Source: Lunularia cruciata
Taxonomy: Eukaryota; Streptophyta; Marchantiopsida; Lunulariales; Lunulariaceae
NCBI GenBank assembly: GCA_948567375.1
Contig: OX419762.1
Span: 53,549,034 to 53,613,033, forward strand
Reading direction: 5' to 3'
Length of the DNA stretch: 64,000 bases
The notes under the pieces were generated by a model that ran no database searches, was not told where the DNA came from, and worked only from the letters and a program-made list of their open reading frames with translations. Made by a program: the position numbers and the translations under genes. Below are positions 44,976-55,793 of this stretch, piece after piece; within the stretch, counting starts at the first letter, position 1; each line of letters starts with the position of its first letter.

Positions 44976-46065
44976 GAGCTCTGGTTCCTCCTTGTTTTCC
45001 AAGTCTTTGGACTTGCACTTGGCTTTGCCTTCCTAGTCTTCCTCTAATGACACGATCACCACTATGCCTTTCCTCGGGTTTCCTTTCTTGGTATTTTGAG
45101 GTCTTGTCTTCTCTATGTCTTTGCTTTCTCCTTGTTGACTCCGCTTCTTCAATTTCGGAGTACTCACTTCTACCTCCGCACTCTTGCATGTCTGTGCGTA
45201 GTATTCATCAGTGCTTTGGATTTGAAGAATGTATTGTTGCTCCTCCGCGTCAACTTCTCTTCTTGAGTTGGGATGAAAGTGAGACACCATTCTGCTGTGC
45301 TCTGCCAAATTGAGCAATTCAACCCAAGGTAGAAATGTGCTGCAAATGGCACAATGTAGTGTGGAGGTGACTTATCCCACAAATTCCACACCATCTGTCT
45401 TGTCCTCCCATGGAAGCACCTTGCCCAGTTGATAGGTTCTCCTGCAAACATCTTATGGAGAACACCGCTTGGTGTTTCATCACATAAGTCGTCCTCTCTG
45501 GCTTCAGGATTGCCATGAGAGCACTCACGATCCCTCTCTTCACTGGATCTTTGTAACTCTTGACCTTATACTGATTCTTTGTTCTCTTTGAAGAGAAGGC
45601 ATCCCTCACTTCTTGGGTTTCTTTGGCTACCTCTCCTTTCCTCAAGAACGTGGCACCTTGCTCCGTGCCTGCCTCTCTTCCGAGCACCAATCTCCAATCC
45701 GACTCTATCTAGCAAGCTGGATTTCCTCTCTTCCCCTCTTCCTCAGGGCCATTGAGACACTTACTCTTGATTATCTTGGTCATGAAACTTGGAAAACTTA
45801 CGTTCTAGTTCCACGCCAAGAAGGTGATCCGAAGTCTGCTCAAGACTTTGATTCTTGTGATCACATCTAACCTCTGAATCACATGATTTCTCACAGCAAA
45901 TTCGGAGTTCTTCTTTCCTCCTCCCATCTTTCTTGCTTCCTCACTATCTCTTGGTTTAACTCTCTTGAATTCTCCTCTACACACTAGCGCGTCTTCAACT
46001 CTACTTCCCTTCCCATGATCTCCTACAGGATGACTCCTCAACGGCAAAGGAAAATTGCTCGACAT
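44976..46065 (-). pseudogene. LTR-encoded ORF, B0 5' LTR copy
   Basis: MSSNFPLPLRSHPVG at 46065, 27 nt below the TATA box, runs 86 codons to a TAG at the same codon as in the B0 3' LTR. Later pieces (45690-45319 and 45317-45033) give the globular part and the acidic linker start. It is truncated at the A4 junction. Confidence 0.75.
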
Positions 46066-46476
46066 TGCTTCATTGTTAGCCTAATTTTTATAGAGTTGTG
46101 CCTTCTTAGTCTCTCTTCAATTCAAGTTTTTACTAAGAAATCACACCTCTTGCATGCGCCTATCACTGTCAATTGTACTTCACGTGTATGACCGCCAGTT
46201 TTGAATGGTCCCTTCTTGAATTTCATGCCTCAAAGAAAGGTTGTTACACTGTCCTCGCCTCAAGTTGAGCTCCCTCCAATACAAAGACTTCTTACTTTGA
46301 GTTGTATGATGACAGGGCAAGTCCAAGTACTTTACCTTATGACCCAAAGCCACATTTCCTTGGGTTTCATCTCAAAGATGCTTTTCTTTGCCTTCTTTGG
46401 CCATACAGGCACAATCCGACTTCTCTATACACTTCTTCTTCTCCATTTCAAAAAAACAAAAAATGTGGGTACCACG
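44976..46476 (-). repeat. B0 5' LTR fragment
   Basis: Minus-strand B LTR covering U3, TATA box (46085-46092) and the first part of the LTR ORF, ending at the LTR start GGTACCACG (46468-46476). It shares with the B0 3' LTR the GGTACC start motif and other variants not found in B1, B3 or B5. It is cut at 44976 by the A4 junction. Outside it begins family C sequence. Confidence 0.8.
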
Positions 46477-47211
46477 CAACCATTTTTTGATGAGGCTTTT
46501 GGTCCTCCTCAATTCCTTGATGCACAAGAGGCTTGATACACATTGCAAAAATAGACTTATCTTCCTCTAAGGCTTGCTCTATAGCTACTTTATTGATAAA
46601 ATTTCCATCTTGGGACTTTTTTCTTTCAAATATTGCTCTATGGATGCTTTCTTAAAAAGATTCCTATCTTGGGATTGACCATTCTTAGGTGTCTTACTCA
46701 TGGTCCCACACACCCTAATTAGAAATTTCCTACCTTGATGTTCTACTTGAATTTATCATTGGTTCCAATCAAATTGAACATTATGGTGTTCAAGCCAAGG
46801 TAGACCTAGAATGATATCCTATGGTAGAAATGCCACTACAAATCTTATACACTCCAAATACTCCTTCCCAATATTGAATATAATAGGATGTGAGATATAG
46901 AATGCAAAACCCTTTCTACCATCCACCATCATCAATCTACTTCCAATTGGTTTGATAGGGATACTTAATTCCTTTGCAAATTGCATGAAATTGATATGAA
47001 ATTCTTTGAACTTCTAAAATCAACCAAAATCATACAACTACAATAAGATATCATATCTTGCAAGTGAAGAAAAATTGCATAGGTTGAGCCTTGAATCCCA
47101 TTGGAACTGATCAAGTTCCCAATATGTGGCTCTAATCTATAATTTGGATTCCTCATTTCCTTGATCATTTTGCTCTACAAACTCCATTTGGGTGATTTGT
47201 TAAGGTCTTCT
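46477..47211 (-). pseudogene. Family C: decayed gypsy-type protease and linker
   Basis: On the minus strand, conceptual translation gives an aspartic-protease-like active site MILVDFRSSKNFIS (near 47020), then VDGRKGFAFYISHPI, a stop, DIILGLPWLEHHNVQFDW (near 46800), and a linker VAIEQALEEDKSIFAMCIKPL (near 46550-46600). This order matches the protease to RT linker of Ty3/gypsy elements, and is closer to the LGLPWL type than to families A or B. Several stops and frame changes. Downstream RT is not found; B0 abuts it at 46476, and A5 interrupts it at 47212. Confidence 0.6.
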
Positions 47212-47677
47212 TGTGAGCCGGCATGTCTCTCACTGAGGATGAACCTCTGATGGCTATTATATTAGCACACCATGGACTAAGAAGGAATTGAACCCCAAAT
47301 CCATCATACTCCTCCAAGGCTACCACTCCAAGGCTCAAACCATTGCTCACTAGAGAACTCAATGAGAGAAAGATAGATACAAATGAAAGGATGATGAGTA
47401 CCTCCTCACCTCTTGTTTATATACTTGTGAAATAGTTATGCACCAAAGTTACTAACTATTGGAGTAACTTAAGTTACTTAGCTAAAGTCAAGTAAAGCCA
47501 AAAAGTATAAAGGAATATCCATCCACATGGGCATATTCTACTAAGCATGTGATCTTATCTTGATCCAACCACTAAGTCAAGGATTCCTTCACATGGGCTA
47601 TCCTTGGACTATAGAAGAATCCAACACAAAAAGGCTTTTGGACCCAGGAGTTCTCAACTCTTTCCTCAAAGCAAAAC
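47212..47677 (-). repeat. A5 3' LTR, first piece
   Basis: Begins TGTGAGCCGG on the plus strand (the LTR 3' end) and runs 466 bp. It has the 13-bp segment and a minus-strand TATATAAA. It ends AAAAC at B6. Confidence 0.9.
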
Positions 47678-49602
47678 TATGGTACCCACATTTTTCATTT
47701 TGGACAAGTTTTGAAGAAGAAGTGCCTTGCTGAAACCAAATTGAAACCAAATGGAGAAGAAATGAGTGCAAACTTGTGTTTTGATCAGACCCGAGGAAGT
47801 CAACTTCATGTCAGAGGAAGAATGACTCGGATTGGATCAGACCCGAAGAAGCTTACTTTGTGTTAGAAGAGGAAAAACTTGGATCAGACGCCAAAGGAGG
47901 GTTTCTTCGCATTGGAATGAAGGTTACAAGTCAGGATTCTTGCGGGGGCCATATTTCAATGACCACAAGTCTAAATCAATCATGCTATATCTCGTTGGAA
48001 GCATCTTGTTCAGTGCTTTTCATTGTCATCAAAATTGCAAAGTTTGAAGCTTTGTAGAAGAAGTTACAAGCATTTGAAGTTTTGGGAGTACATGTGAAGA
48101 GTAGTTTGGTGTCTTCGGGTCAATGTGACTTTGGACTTTGTACTTTGGACTTTGGGTTTACATGACTTCGGGTCCAAAGACTTTGCCTCAAGACAAATAT
48201 GATTCAACCCAAGGCAGTCGGACCTTCGAGTGCAGTGAAAGTGACTTCGGGAATTTTGCCAAAGGGATCAAAGGAAGTTAGAGTAGGGAAAGAAGATAGT
48301 TAGGATAGTTAGGATAGAAGATAGTTAGGACTTCAATTACAATTCTGATTGAAGATAGGAGAGAATTAGAAGAGAAATAACAGTAGTGAATAAACCCGAA
48401 GTGCAGGATCAGATAGTAATTGTCTCCGGGTCAGTTACATGAGTGATTAGGGGAAAATGGGTTACAAATTGAAGGTGTAGATAATGTACCTATGCTTTCA
48501 ATTACAATTCTTGATGATGACATAGTAGAATTAGTAAAGTAATTGATACTAGTTAAACCCAAAGTAAGAGAGATAAGAGTGCAGGTGTCTTTGGATTTTG
48601 ACATTTGACACTTTAGAGAAGAGTGGGTTGGGAGATAGAGATTTAGAAGGCTTAACTATGATAGGAATTTCATATCAAGAAGGAGAAATGTTAGAATTAG
48701 TGGAGGAATTAGGAGTTGTGAAACCCGAGGACAAAGTAGTACGAAGTAAATTTACTTCGGGTTTGGGTTTGGAAGCCAATGACAAAGTAGACATCGGATC
48801 GGAGTAGTAACAGTTTTGAGATATGAAGAGGCAAATATGAAGAGGTGCACTATCATTTTGGATCTGCAGGTTAGAAGAGTTGTTGTAGAACAATATAGTT
48901 GTTAGAATTGTCGATTTGTTCACTACTTAAGAGTGGTATTCACAGAGAAATGTTGTTCAGTGCTCATAATTCTAAGAATAGATAAAGCAAAGTGTTGTGA
49001 AGCAGTGCTCGTCGCTTGAGCTTGATTCCAAGTATCAACTTTGTGATTGTGTTTGTGAGTGTGTGGAGAAATTTGAAGTGCAAGTCAATGTGCTTGTTGG
49101 ATGTTGGATTCCGTAGCCTTTGATCTTCATTCTATGTGTTTGATCTTGAGTGAAGTGCAATCAAAGCAATGCCTTGCCAGATCTGAGAAGAATTGTAGTG
49201 TTGGTAGTATTCTAGATTTGTGAGTGCAGTGCAAAGTTGATGTGAAGCAATTTCAATCGAGGAAGTTGTGCCTTTAGTGGAGGAGTTGAACACAATTCTG
49301 AGGCAAAGTTGTTTTGCAGTGAAGTGCCATTTTTGGGAGAGCCTGAATCATCACAATCAAGATTGTTTGGAAAGATTTGATGGAGTTGTGATTAAGGAGT
49401 GTTACTTTGTGACAAGATTGCGAGTCAATGCTTGTTACTGTCTTCTGGGTGTGGTTTCTACCTGAGAGATTAAAGACACAACCAAGAAGAACTACATTGT
49501 TACTGTTTGACTTCATATTTGGACATTTTTGACTTGTATCTTTGCGGGAACAAACTTTACTTACCTGATAACCACAAAAGTGATATTTACCGGGTTGTCA
49601 CA
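47678..49602 (+). mobile_element. B6: aberrant B-type solo LTR
   Basis: 1925 bp from TATGGTACCC to GTTGTCACA, flanked by AAAAC (47673-47677) and CAAAC (49603-49607), a 5-bp duplication with one change, inside the A5 LTR. The last ~1.05 kb aligns with the 3' part of B LTRs, including the end of the LTR ORF (48598-48807). The first ~850 bp is unlike other B LTRs apart from the terminus and GAAG/CGGG-rich motifs: no TATA-ATG module and no N-terminal ORF region were found. It could be a diverged subfamily or a rearranged LTR. Confidence 0.75.
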
Positions 49603-49626
49603 CAAACACCTAGGAATAATACCAAG
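49603..49626 (-). repeat. A5 3' LTR, middle piece
   Basis: Twenty-four bases of A LTR sequence (CAAACACCTAGG... to CCAAG) stranded between B6 and B5. The first five are the B6 duplication and the last five the B5 duplication. Confidence 0.88.
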
Positions 49627-50436
49627 TGTGACAATCCGGCAAATATCACTTTTGCGGTAATTGGGCAAGTAAAGTTTGTTCCCGTAGAGATACGAGTCAG
49701 AAATGTCCAAATACAAAGTCAAACACTAACATGTAGTTCTTCCTGGTTGCGTCTTTAATCTCTCAAGTAGAAACCACACCCAAAAGAGAGTAACAAGCAC
49801 TGACTTGCAGTCTTGTGACAAATTCACACTCCTTAATCACAACTCCATCAAATCTTTCCAAACAATCTTGATTGTGATGATTCAGGCTCTCCCAAAAACG
49901 GCACTTCACTGCAAAACGACTTCGCCTCAGAATTGTGTTCCACCCTTCCACTGAAGGCACAACTTCCTCGATCGAAATTGCTTCACATCAACTTCGCACT
50001 GCACTCACAAATGCAGAATACTACCAACACTACAATTCCTCTCAGATCTGTCAAGGCATTGCTTTGATTGCACTTCACTCAGGATCAAACACATAGAATG
50101 AAGATCAAGGCTGTGGAATCCAACATCCAACAAGCACTCTGACTTGCACTTCAAATTTCTCCAAACATTCACAAACACAATTACAAAGTTGATACTCGGA
50201 ATCAAGCTCAAGCAACGAGCACTGCTTCACAGCACTTCGCTTTATCTATTCTCAGAAATAATGAGCACTGAACAACAATTTCCTACAAATGCCACTCTTA
50301 AATAGTGAAGCAATAAATAGTTCTAACAACTATACCGTTTCTACATCAACCGTTTCTACATCAACCGTTCTAACCTGCAGATCCGAAATGACAATGCACC
50401 TCTTCATATCTGCTCCTTCAAATCTCAAATCGGTTA

Positions 50437-53010
50437 CTAATCCGATCCGATGTCTACTTCTTCCTCGGCTTTCAAACCCGAACCCGAAGTGATCTTACTT
50501 CCTACTACTCTGTCCTCGAGTTTCACAACTCCTACATCTTCTACCAGATCCAGCAATTCTCTTTCCTGATCTGAAATTGCACTAGCGGGTAATCTATCTA
50601 ACTCCTCATCCTTCGACCCACTCTTCTCTAATGTCTCTGAGGGCACCTCCAAAGACATTTGGATCCCGATGTTATCTACTTCGGGTTTTGCTTTAACATC
50701 CTGCCAAAGCTTTTCTAACTCTATTCTTACTAAGTCTAATCTAATCGTGATATTGTCTTCTACTTCTAAGATCTTCCTATCTACACGAGTTCTCAATTTA
50801 ATCAACAAGGCATTCAAATCTGTATCTTTTGCTTGTCTTCGCCTCGTCTCCTGCACCAACAGCTTCAACTCGTGCAGACGCACTTCTTCAATTTGAACGC
50901 TGGCCTCTGTACTTAACATCGCGTTTACCCTGAGGACTATCTCCTGCAATGGCTCTAATCTTGTCTTCCTTTCTCGTTCCCGATCTGCAAGCCATTCCTC
51001 TCTGTACATCGCCAATTCTTCTTTGAATTCGGCCTTCACTGCGTCCTTCTCTTTCTCCTTCTGTGCAACCTTCTCTTCCTGATTACCAAGTAAATCTTGT
51101 AATCTCTCTTCTTCTCCATATCTCGCAGCCAACTCTCGCTGCCAGAGTTGCTTCTTCTCCTCCATACTCTGCATCACTCGATTGAGCTCTTGATCCTTCG
51201 ATGCTACCCTCGCCATAGCATGGATGAGCTCTACTCTTGAATCAGCAAACTGTTGCTTCAAGATTTCAAATTCAGCTACTTGTCTCTCCCTTACGACGTC
51301 ACTCTTCCTCGCAAGATCCTCTCGATAGCTCACTTCTCTCTTCAGGTCTTCAATTACCTGACTTCTCTCCACTGCTTCTGCTTGCAGTACTTCTCTCTCC
51401 TTCTCACCTCGGGTTATACTCTTCTTCAACTCCGAGTTTTCTTCTTCTAATCTCGCTACCACCTGCAATACAGTCTTTACCTCTGGACAAGTCGACTGCA
51501 TCTCCTTCTTCTTCTTCTCCAACTTCACCAACAGCGGGCATACTACCATCTGCAGGTAATCTACTCCATTTCTGATACCTTTGTCCTCCCGCGGAGTAGT
51601 CTCTCTTCTTTCTTCGTGTTCTCCCGATACTCGCCTTCTTCTCTGGAGTCTTCGTATCGGAATTGATGCCTCACTGCCCGAGCTTCCTTCTACCTCTTCC
51701 TTCACTCTACTCGGTCCCGATTCACACTTCACCTTACGTCTCGAGCAAATTCCTCGCTGTACTACAATCTTCTTCTCCTCGAGCACCGGTACTTCGTCTT
51801 CCAGCGCCGCATTGTCTTTGGCTTCTACTTCGGCTTGAATTTCTTCTTCGTATTCTTCAGCCGCTGGTGCCGAGGTCATTTCTCCACCATCTTCACTGTC
51901 ACTGCTTGTATCTCCGCTCTGCAGTGTCAGCTCAGGTTCCTCCTCACGTTCTGAGTCCTCTGTCTTGAGCTCGGCTTCGCCTTCTAAGTCTTCATCTTCC
52001 GACTCAATCACCACCATTCCTCGCCTTGGGTTATTTTTCTGCATCTTCCGAGGTTTCTTGCTTTCTTCGGCATCTGCTTGCCGAGTTCTCTTCTTCGTCA
52101 GGGTACTTTCAACGACCTCCATGTTCTTCCCTGTCTTCGCGTAGTAATCGTCTGTGCTCCGGATTTGGAGAATGTATTGCTGCTCCTCCGCTTCGACTTC
52201 TCTTCTCAAATCAGGATGGAAATGAGACACCATTTGATTACGCTCAGCCACATTGAGCAGATTTAACCCGAGGTAAAAATGGGCTGCAAATGGTACGATG
52301 TAGTGTGGAGGCGACTTATCTCGCAGATTCCACACCATCTGCCTCGTTCTTTCGTGAAAGCACCTTGCCCAATTTATCGGTTCTCCTGCAAATAACTTGT
52401 GAAAGAACACCGCTTGGTGTTTCATCACATAGGTAGTTCTCTCTGGCTTCAGGAGGGCCATTAGTGCACTCACAATTCCCCTCCTCACTGGGTCCTTATA
52501 ACTCTCAACTTTATACCCATTCTTTGTCCTTTTCGACGAGAAGGCATCTCTCACCTCCTGCGTTTCTTGGGCTATCTCTCCTTTCCCCAAGAACGTGGCT
52601 CCCTGCTCCGAGCTTGCCTCCTTCCCGAGTACAAGTCTCCAATCCGACTTTGTCCAGCGAGCCGGATTTACTCTCTTCCCTTCTTCCTTGGGACCATTGA
52701 GACATTTACTCTCGATGATTTCTGTCATGAATCCTGGAAAACTTACGTTCCAATTCCATGCCAGAAAGGTGATCCAAAGTCGGCTCAAGACTTTGATCCT
52801 CGCTACTACATCTAATCTCCGAATTGCATGATTTCTCACTACAAATCCGGAGTTCTTCTTCCCTCCTCCCATCTCTTCTGCTTTCTTTCGGTCTCTTGAT
52901 TTCTCTCTCTCGACTTCTCCCTTACGCACTAACACAAGTCCAACTCTATGTCCCTTTCCCTGATCACCTGCAAGACGACTCCTCAACGGCGAAGGAAAAT
53001 TGCTCGACAT
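50437..53010 (-). CDS. LTR-encoded coiled-coil protein, intact, 857 aa
   Basis: A long sense-strand ORF wholly inside the LTR. The open frame extends 18 codons further upstream, but those codons include the TATA box, so the ATG at 53010 (MSSNFPSPLRSRLAG) is preferred. Visible parts: a basic N-terminus; a globular region to about residue 300 with Trp-rich motifs (ITFLAWNWNVSFPGF, NWARCFHERTRQMVWNL, HFYLGLNLL); a basic patch with KKRTRQ; a very acidic Ser/Glu stretch (about 340-430); a Lys/Arg patch; a long heptad-type coiled coil (about 500-730); and an acidic C-terminus (VDIGSD). No RT, integrase or env motif, signal peptide or membrane segment. I do not recognise the family. Colinear broken copies exist in B0, B1, B3 and the other B5 LTR. 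Confidence 0.8.
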   Translation of the reverse strand: MSSNFPSPLRSRLAGDQGKGHRVGLVLVRKGEVEREKSRDRKKAEEMGGGKKNSGFVVRNHAIRRLDVVARIKVLSRLWITFLAWNWNVSFPGFMTEIIESKCLNGPKEEGKRVNPARWTKSDWRLVLGKEASSEQGATFLGKGEIAQETQEVRDAFSSKRTKNGYKVESYKDPVRRGIVSALMALLKPERTTYVMKHQAVFFHKLFAGEPINWARCFHERTRQMVWNLRDKSPPHYIVPFAAHFYLGLNLLNVAERNQMVSHFHPDLRREVEAEEQQYILQIRSTDDYYAKTGKNMEVVESTLTKKRTRQADAEESKKPRKMQKNNPRRGMVVIESEDEDLEGEAELKTEDSEREEEPELTLQSGDTSSDSEDGGEMTSAPAAEEYEEEIQAEVEAKDNAALEDEVPVLEEKKIVVQRGICSRRKVKCESGPSRVKEEVEGSSGSEASIPIRRLQRRRRVSGEHEERRETTPREDKGIRNGVDYLQMVVCPLLVKLEKKKKEMQSTCPEVKTVLQVVARLEEENSELKKSITRGEKEREVLQAEAVERSQVIEDLKREVSYREDLARKSDVVRERQVAEFEILKQQFADSRVELIHAMARVASKDQELNRVMQSMEEKKQLWQRELAARYGEEERLQDLLGNQEEKVAQKEKEKDAVKAEFKEELAMYREEWLADRERERKTRLEPLQEIVLRVNAMLSTEASVQIEEVRLHELKLLVQETRRRQAKDTDLNALLIKLRTRVDRKILEVEDNITIRLDLVRIELEKLWQDVKAKPEVDNIGIQMSLEVPSETLEKSGSKDEELDRLPASAISDQERELLDLVEDVGVVKLEDRVVGSKITSGSGLKAEEEVDIGSD

Positions 53011-53029
53011 TTCATCGTTGCAGTTTTGA

Positions 53030-53037
53030 TTTTTATA
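53030..53037 (-). promoter_or_regulatory. TATA box of B5 3' LTR
   Basis: TATAAAAA on the minus strand, first T at 53037, 27 nt ahead of the ATG at 53010. In this LTR it could drive the intact ORF directly. Confidence 0.6.
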
Positions 53038-53422
53038 GAGTTGCACTTCTTTGTCTTCCGTCACTTCAAGTTTCTACCGAGAAATCACACCTCCGGCATG
53101 CACCTGTCACTGTCACCCCACCTTCGCGCGTATGAGCCGCTAATTTTGAAACGGCCCCTTCTTGAATTTCTTGCCCTGACAAAAGGTTGTTAGACTGTCT
53201 TTGCCTCGGGTTGAGCTCCCCCAAGCCGAAGACAATTTATTTCATATTGTATGCTGACACGGCATTTCAGAGTACTTTGCCTTATGACCCAAAGTCACTT
53301 TACTTTGGGTTTCACCCCGAAGACAGTTTTCTTTGTCTTCTTCGGCCAAACAAGCGCAATCCGACTTCTCTATACACTTCTTCTCCTTTATTTTGAAAAA
53401 AACAAAAAATGTGGGCACCACA

Positions 53423-53441
53423 TACCCCCTCCCTCAAATGT
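53423..53441 (-). promoter_or_regulatory. B5 polypurine tract
   Basis: Minus-strand TTTGAGGGAGGGGGTA adjoining the 3' LTR, the same as in B1 and B0. Confidence 0.75.
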
Positions 53442-53526
53442 GAGCGTCCCCGCAAACATAGACCTCGGGTGTCTTAGAAACTTCCGAGTCTATGGTCCAA
53501 TATCTCCAAACTCTCCACCCGTTTAC

Positions 53527-54039
53527 TCAAGTGGCAAAAGGATTACCTTCCAAATCGACGAGTTGCATGGATCCATTTTCGTAAAGGTGATGAACTCGAT
53601 AGGGACCCATCCATCTCAAATGCAACTTGCCTGGAAAAAATATTCGGCGATGATCATATAACAAAACCAAATCCCCTTCTCGTACAGTCATAGGCTTGAT
53701 TCTCTGATTGTGCTTGACTTTCCTCTGTGCTTGTACTTCCTTTGTGGTTTGCATTGCATCGTGTCTTTTCTCTTCTAACCACATCAGTTGATGAATCCGA
53801 AGATTCTGACTTTCCTCTTCCGACATTTGTTCTTCGCACAGGACTCAATAAGTCGGAACTTCAAATTCAACTGGCAGTATGGGGTGCAAGCCATATGTCA
53901 AGAAGTATGGGGTTTGTTTGGTTGTAATCTTCTCTGTTGTCCAATAGGCCCATAACGCGGTTGGTAATTTTGTATCCCAGTCATAGGCATAATTGACAGT
54001 CACCTTATTCAAAATTTTACAAAGTAACCCATTCGCTTT
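53527..54039 (-). pseudogene. B5 integrase C-terminal region
   Basis: Continuation of integrase after the TAA at about 54037-54039 (a GAA codon in B1). A 99-codon frame (53527-53826) starts in ESQNLRIHQLMWLEEKR and ends LVDLEGNPFAT, the family B pol terminus. It includes the EGDLVLLYDHRR motif of the integrase C-terminal domain. There is no chromodomain. Confidence 0.82.
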
Positions 54040-55793
54040 TTACGTTAAGCCATTTGCTTTTGGGTTATAAGGAGTCGTCTTCCGATGTTTAATCTGAAAA
54101 TACTTGGTTAACTCCTCCATTACAGAGTTCAAAAAATGTGTTCCTCGGTCACTGACCAATTCCAAAGGACACCCATATCGGGAGATGATGTTTTGAAAGA
54201 AAAATTCCGCCACAGTTTCAGCATCATCGCTGCGAGTTGCTTCCGCTTCAACCATCTTGGTAGCGTAATCAGTGCAAACCAAAATATAGCGCTTTCTTGT
54301 GACTCGGGTCACTAGTTGAATGGGACCCACAAAATCAATCCCCCATTTCTCAAAGGGGGCCAACGGCAAAATTGGTTTCAAAGGCCATTGAGAAGTGGCC
54401 GTCGGCTTCCCCGTTCTCTGACACGCATCACAGCTTCGAATATGAGCATGTACATCTTTGTACATTGTAGGCCACCAATACCCTGCCGAAAGAATTTTCT
54501 TTACAGTATTCTTCAGAGCATAGTGTCCTCCCGATGCCTCGGAGTGTAAAGATTCAATTACTCCTCCTACTTCGTATGACTCCAAGCATTGCTGAAGTAC
54601 TTCGTCTTCACCCATCTTAAATAAAATGTTGTGTTTAAGCTGGTACGGCCCCATTTTCCGGAGAAAGACTGCCCGCTGTTCAGGATCCATCCCCTCAGGA
54701 CAATGGAGAGTATTCAAATAATTATATTCATCTGCATACCTTGTACTTCTCATTGCTGATAAGTGATACAACTCTTCATCAGGGAACCGATCGTCAATTT
54801 CCCACTCCTGGTCTTGAGTGTCTAACCTGGACAGGAAGTCTGCATTTGAATGTGAAGCTCCCTTCCTCACTTGTACAGTATACGTGAACTCTTGTAATCC
54901 ATCTTGCAATTTGTCCCGAGAAATCTGCCTTCTTGACCAGATGTTGCAATGCATAATGGTCAACATAGAAGACAAACTCATACCCCAACAAATAATGCCA
55001 AAATTTCTGCAGGCATACACCATTCCGAGTGCTTCTCTTTCCGTCGTCGAATAATTCTTTTCAGAAACTGAAAGTTGTCGGCTGGCGTAATACACCGGGT
55101 AGTCTTTCTTCTTCTCGTCCTTTTGACTTAAGACAACCCCGATGGCCATGGACAAAGTGTCCACATACACATGAAAAGGGACGTCCCAATTTGGGGCCCT
55201 CATGACTGGTGCTTCAACTAGTTTCTTCTTCAACATCTGGAACGCTTCTTCTTGATGTGCTTCCCACAGATAGTCTTTGGATTTCTTCAAAAGCTTTGTA
55301 AGTGGTGCAGCAAGCACTGCATAGTTTGACACAAAGCGTTTGTAATATCCGACATGTCCCAAGAAGGCTCTCAGCTCCCGGATGTTCTTTGGGGATTCCA
55401 AAGCTGCGATTATTTTAACCTTCTCAACATCGACTTCAATACCTTGGCTTGACACCCGATGCCCTAGAAGAATTCCCTCCTTCATTGCAAAGAAGCATTT
55501 CTCCGGGTATAATGACAAGCCGGCAAAACAACACCTTTCAAACGTTTGGCGAAGGTAATCTCTATGTACATCCCGTCGTCCAAACACACAAAAGTCATCA
55601 ATAAAAACTTCGACAAATTTGCGCAGGAAATCTTTGAAGATCGAATTCATCATCCGCTGGAAAGTAGCGGGAGCATTACACAACCCAAAGGGCATTTGAT
55701 TGTAAGCGAAAGTGCCCCAATCGGTCGTGAATGTAGTTTTATCCTTGTCTTCTTCTCGAATGGATACTTGATTGTACCCTGAATTCCATCGAG
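54040..55793 (-). pseudogene. B5 RT, RNase H and integrase core
   Basis: A 551-codon frame (to 55695) plus the preceding RT part. It has MPFGLCNAPATFQRMM, FIDDFCVFG, RNase H VDTLSMAIGV, integrase zinc domain (GGHYAL, CDACQRTGK), GIDFVGPIQ and SDRGTHFLN. It ends at a TAA right at ANGLT, before the catalytic Glu. Within RNase H a one-base loss near 55010 and an 8-bp loss near 54895 shift and then restore the frame, garbling about 40 residues around YVDH. Confidence 0.85.

Larger units (their letters stand above)
735..46476 (-). mobile_element. B0: old family B Ty3/gypsy element, nested and deleted
   Basis: This is the scaffold element of the left two thirds. In its own direction it runs right to left: 5' LTR fragment (44976-46476), a missing segment, RT-RNase H (35771-37177), integrase (31644-31981, then 23071-23814), PPT (22967-22985) and 3' LTR (21085-22966 plus 735-786). 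It is interrupted by B1, A1, solo LTR B3 and A4. The two LTR remnants belong together because they share private variants, including a GGTACC start motif and the same TAG stop at the same codon of the LTR ORF. PBS, gag, protease and part of the 5' LTR are absent. The left end of the 3' LTR is also lost, so no target duplication can be read. Assignment of the right-hand LTR fragment to B0 is inference from the shared variants. Confidence 0.75.
49627..53422 (-). repeat. B5 3' LTR with intact LTR ORF
   Basis: 3796 bp, TGTGACAATC on the plus strand at the left to GCACCACA at 53422. The length difference from the 5' LTR (3782 bp) is almost explained by a 15-bp tandem duplication (CCGTTTCTACATCAA, 50335-50364). 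It contains TATA box, ORF, and about 800 bp after the ORF. Confidence 0.95.

Noticed and set aside
50437-53010. LTR ORF as an envelope or captured host enzyme
   Set aside because: No signal peptide, membrane segment or catalytic motif is visible; it stays unidentified.
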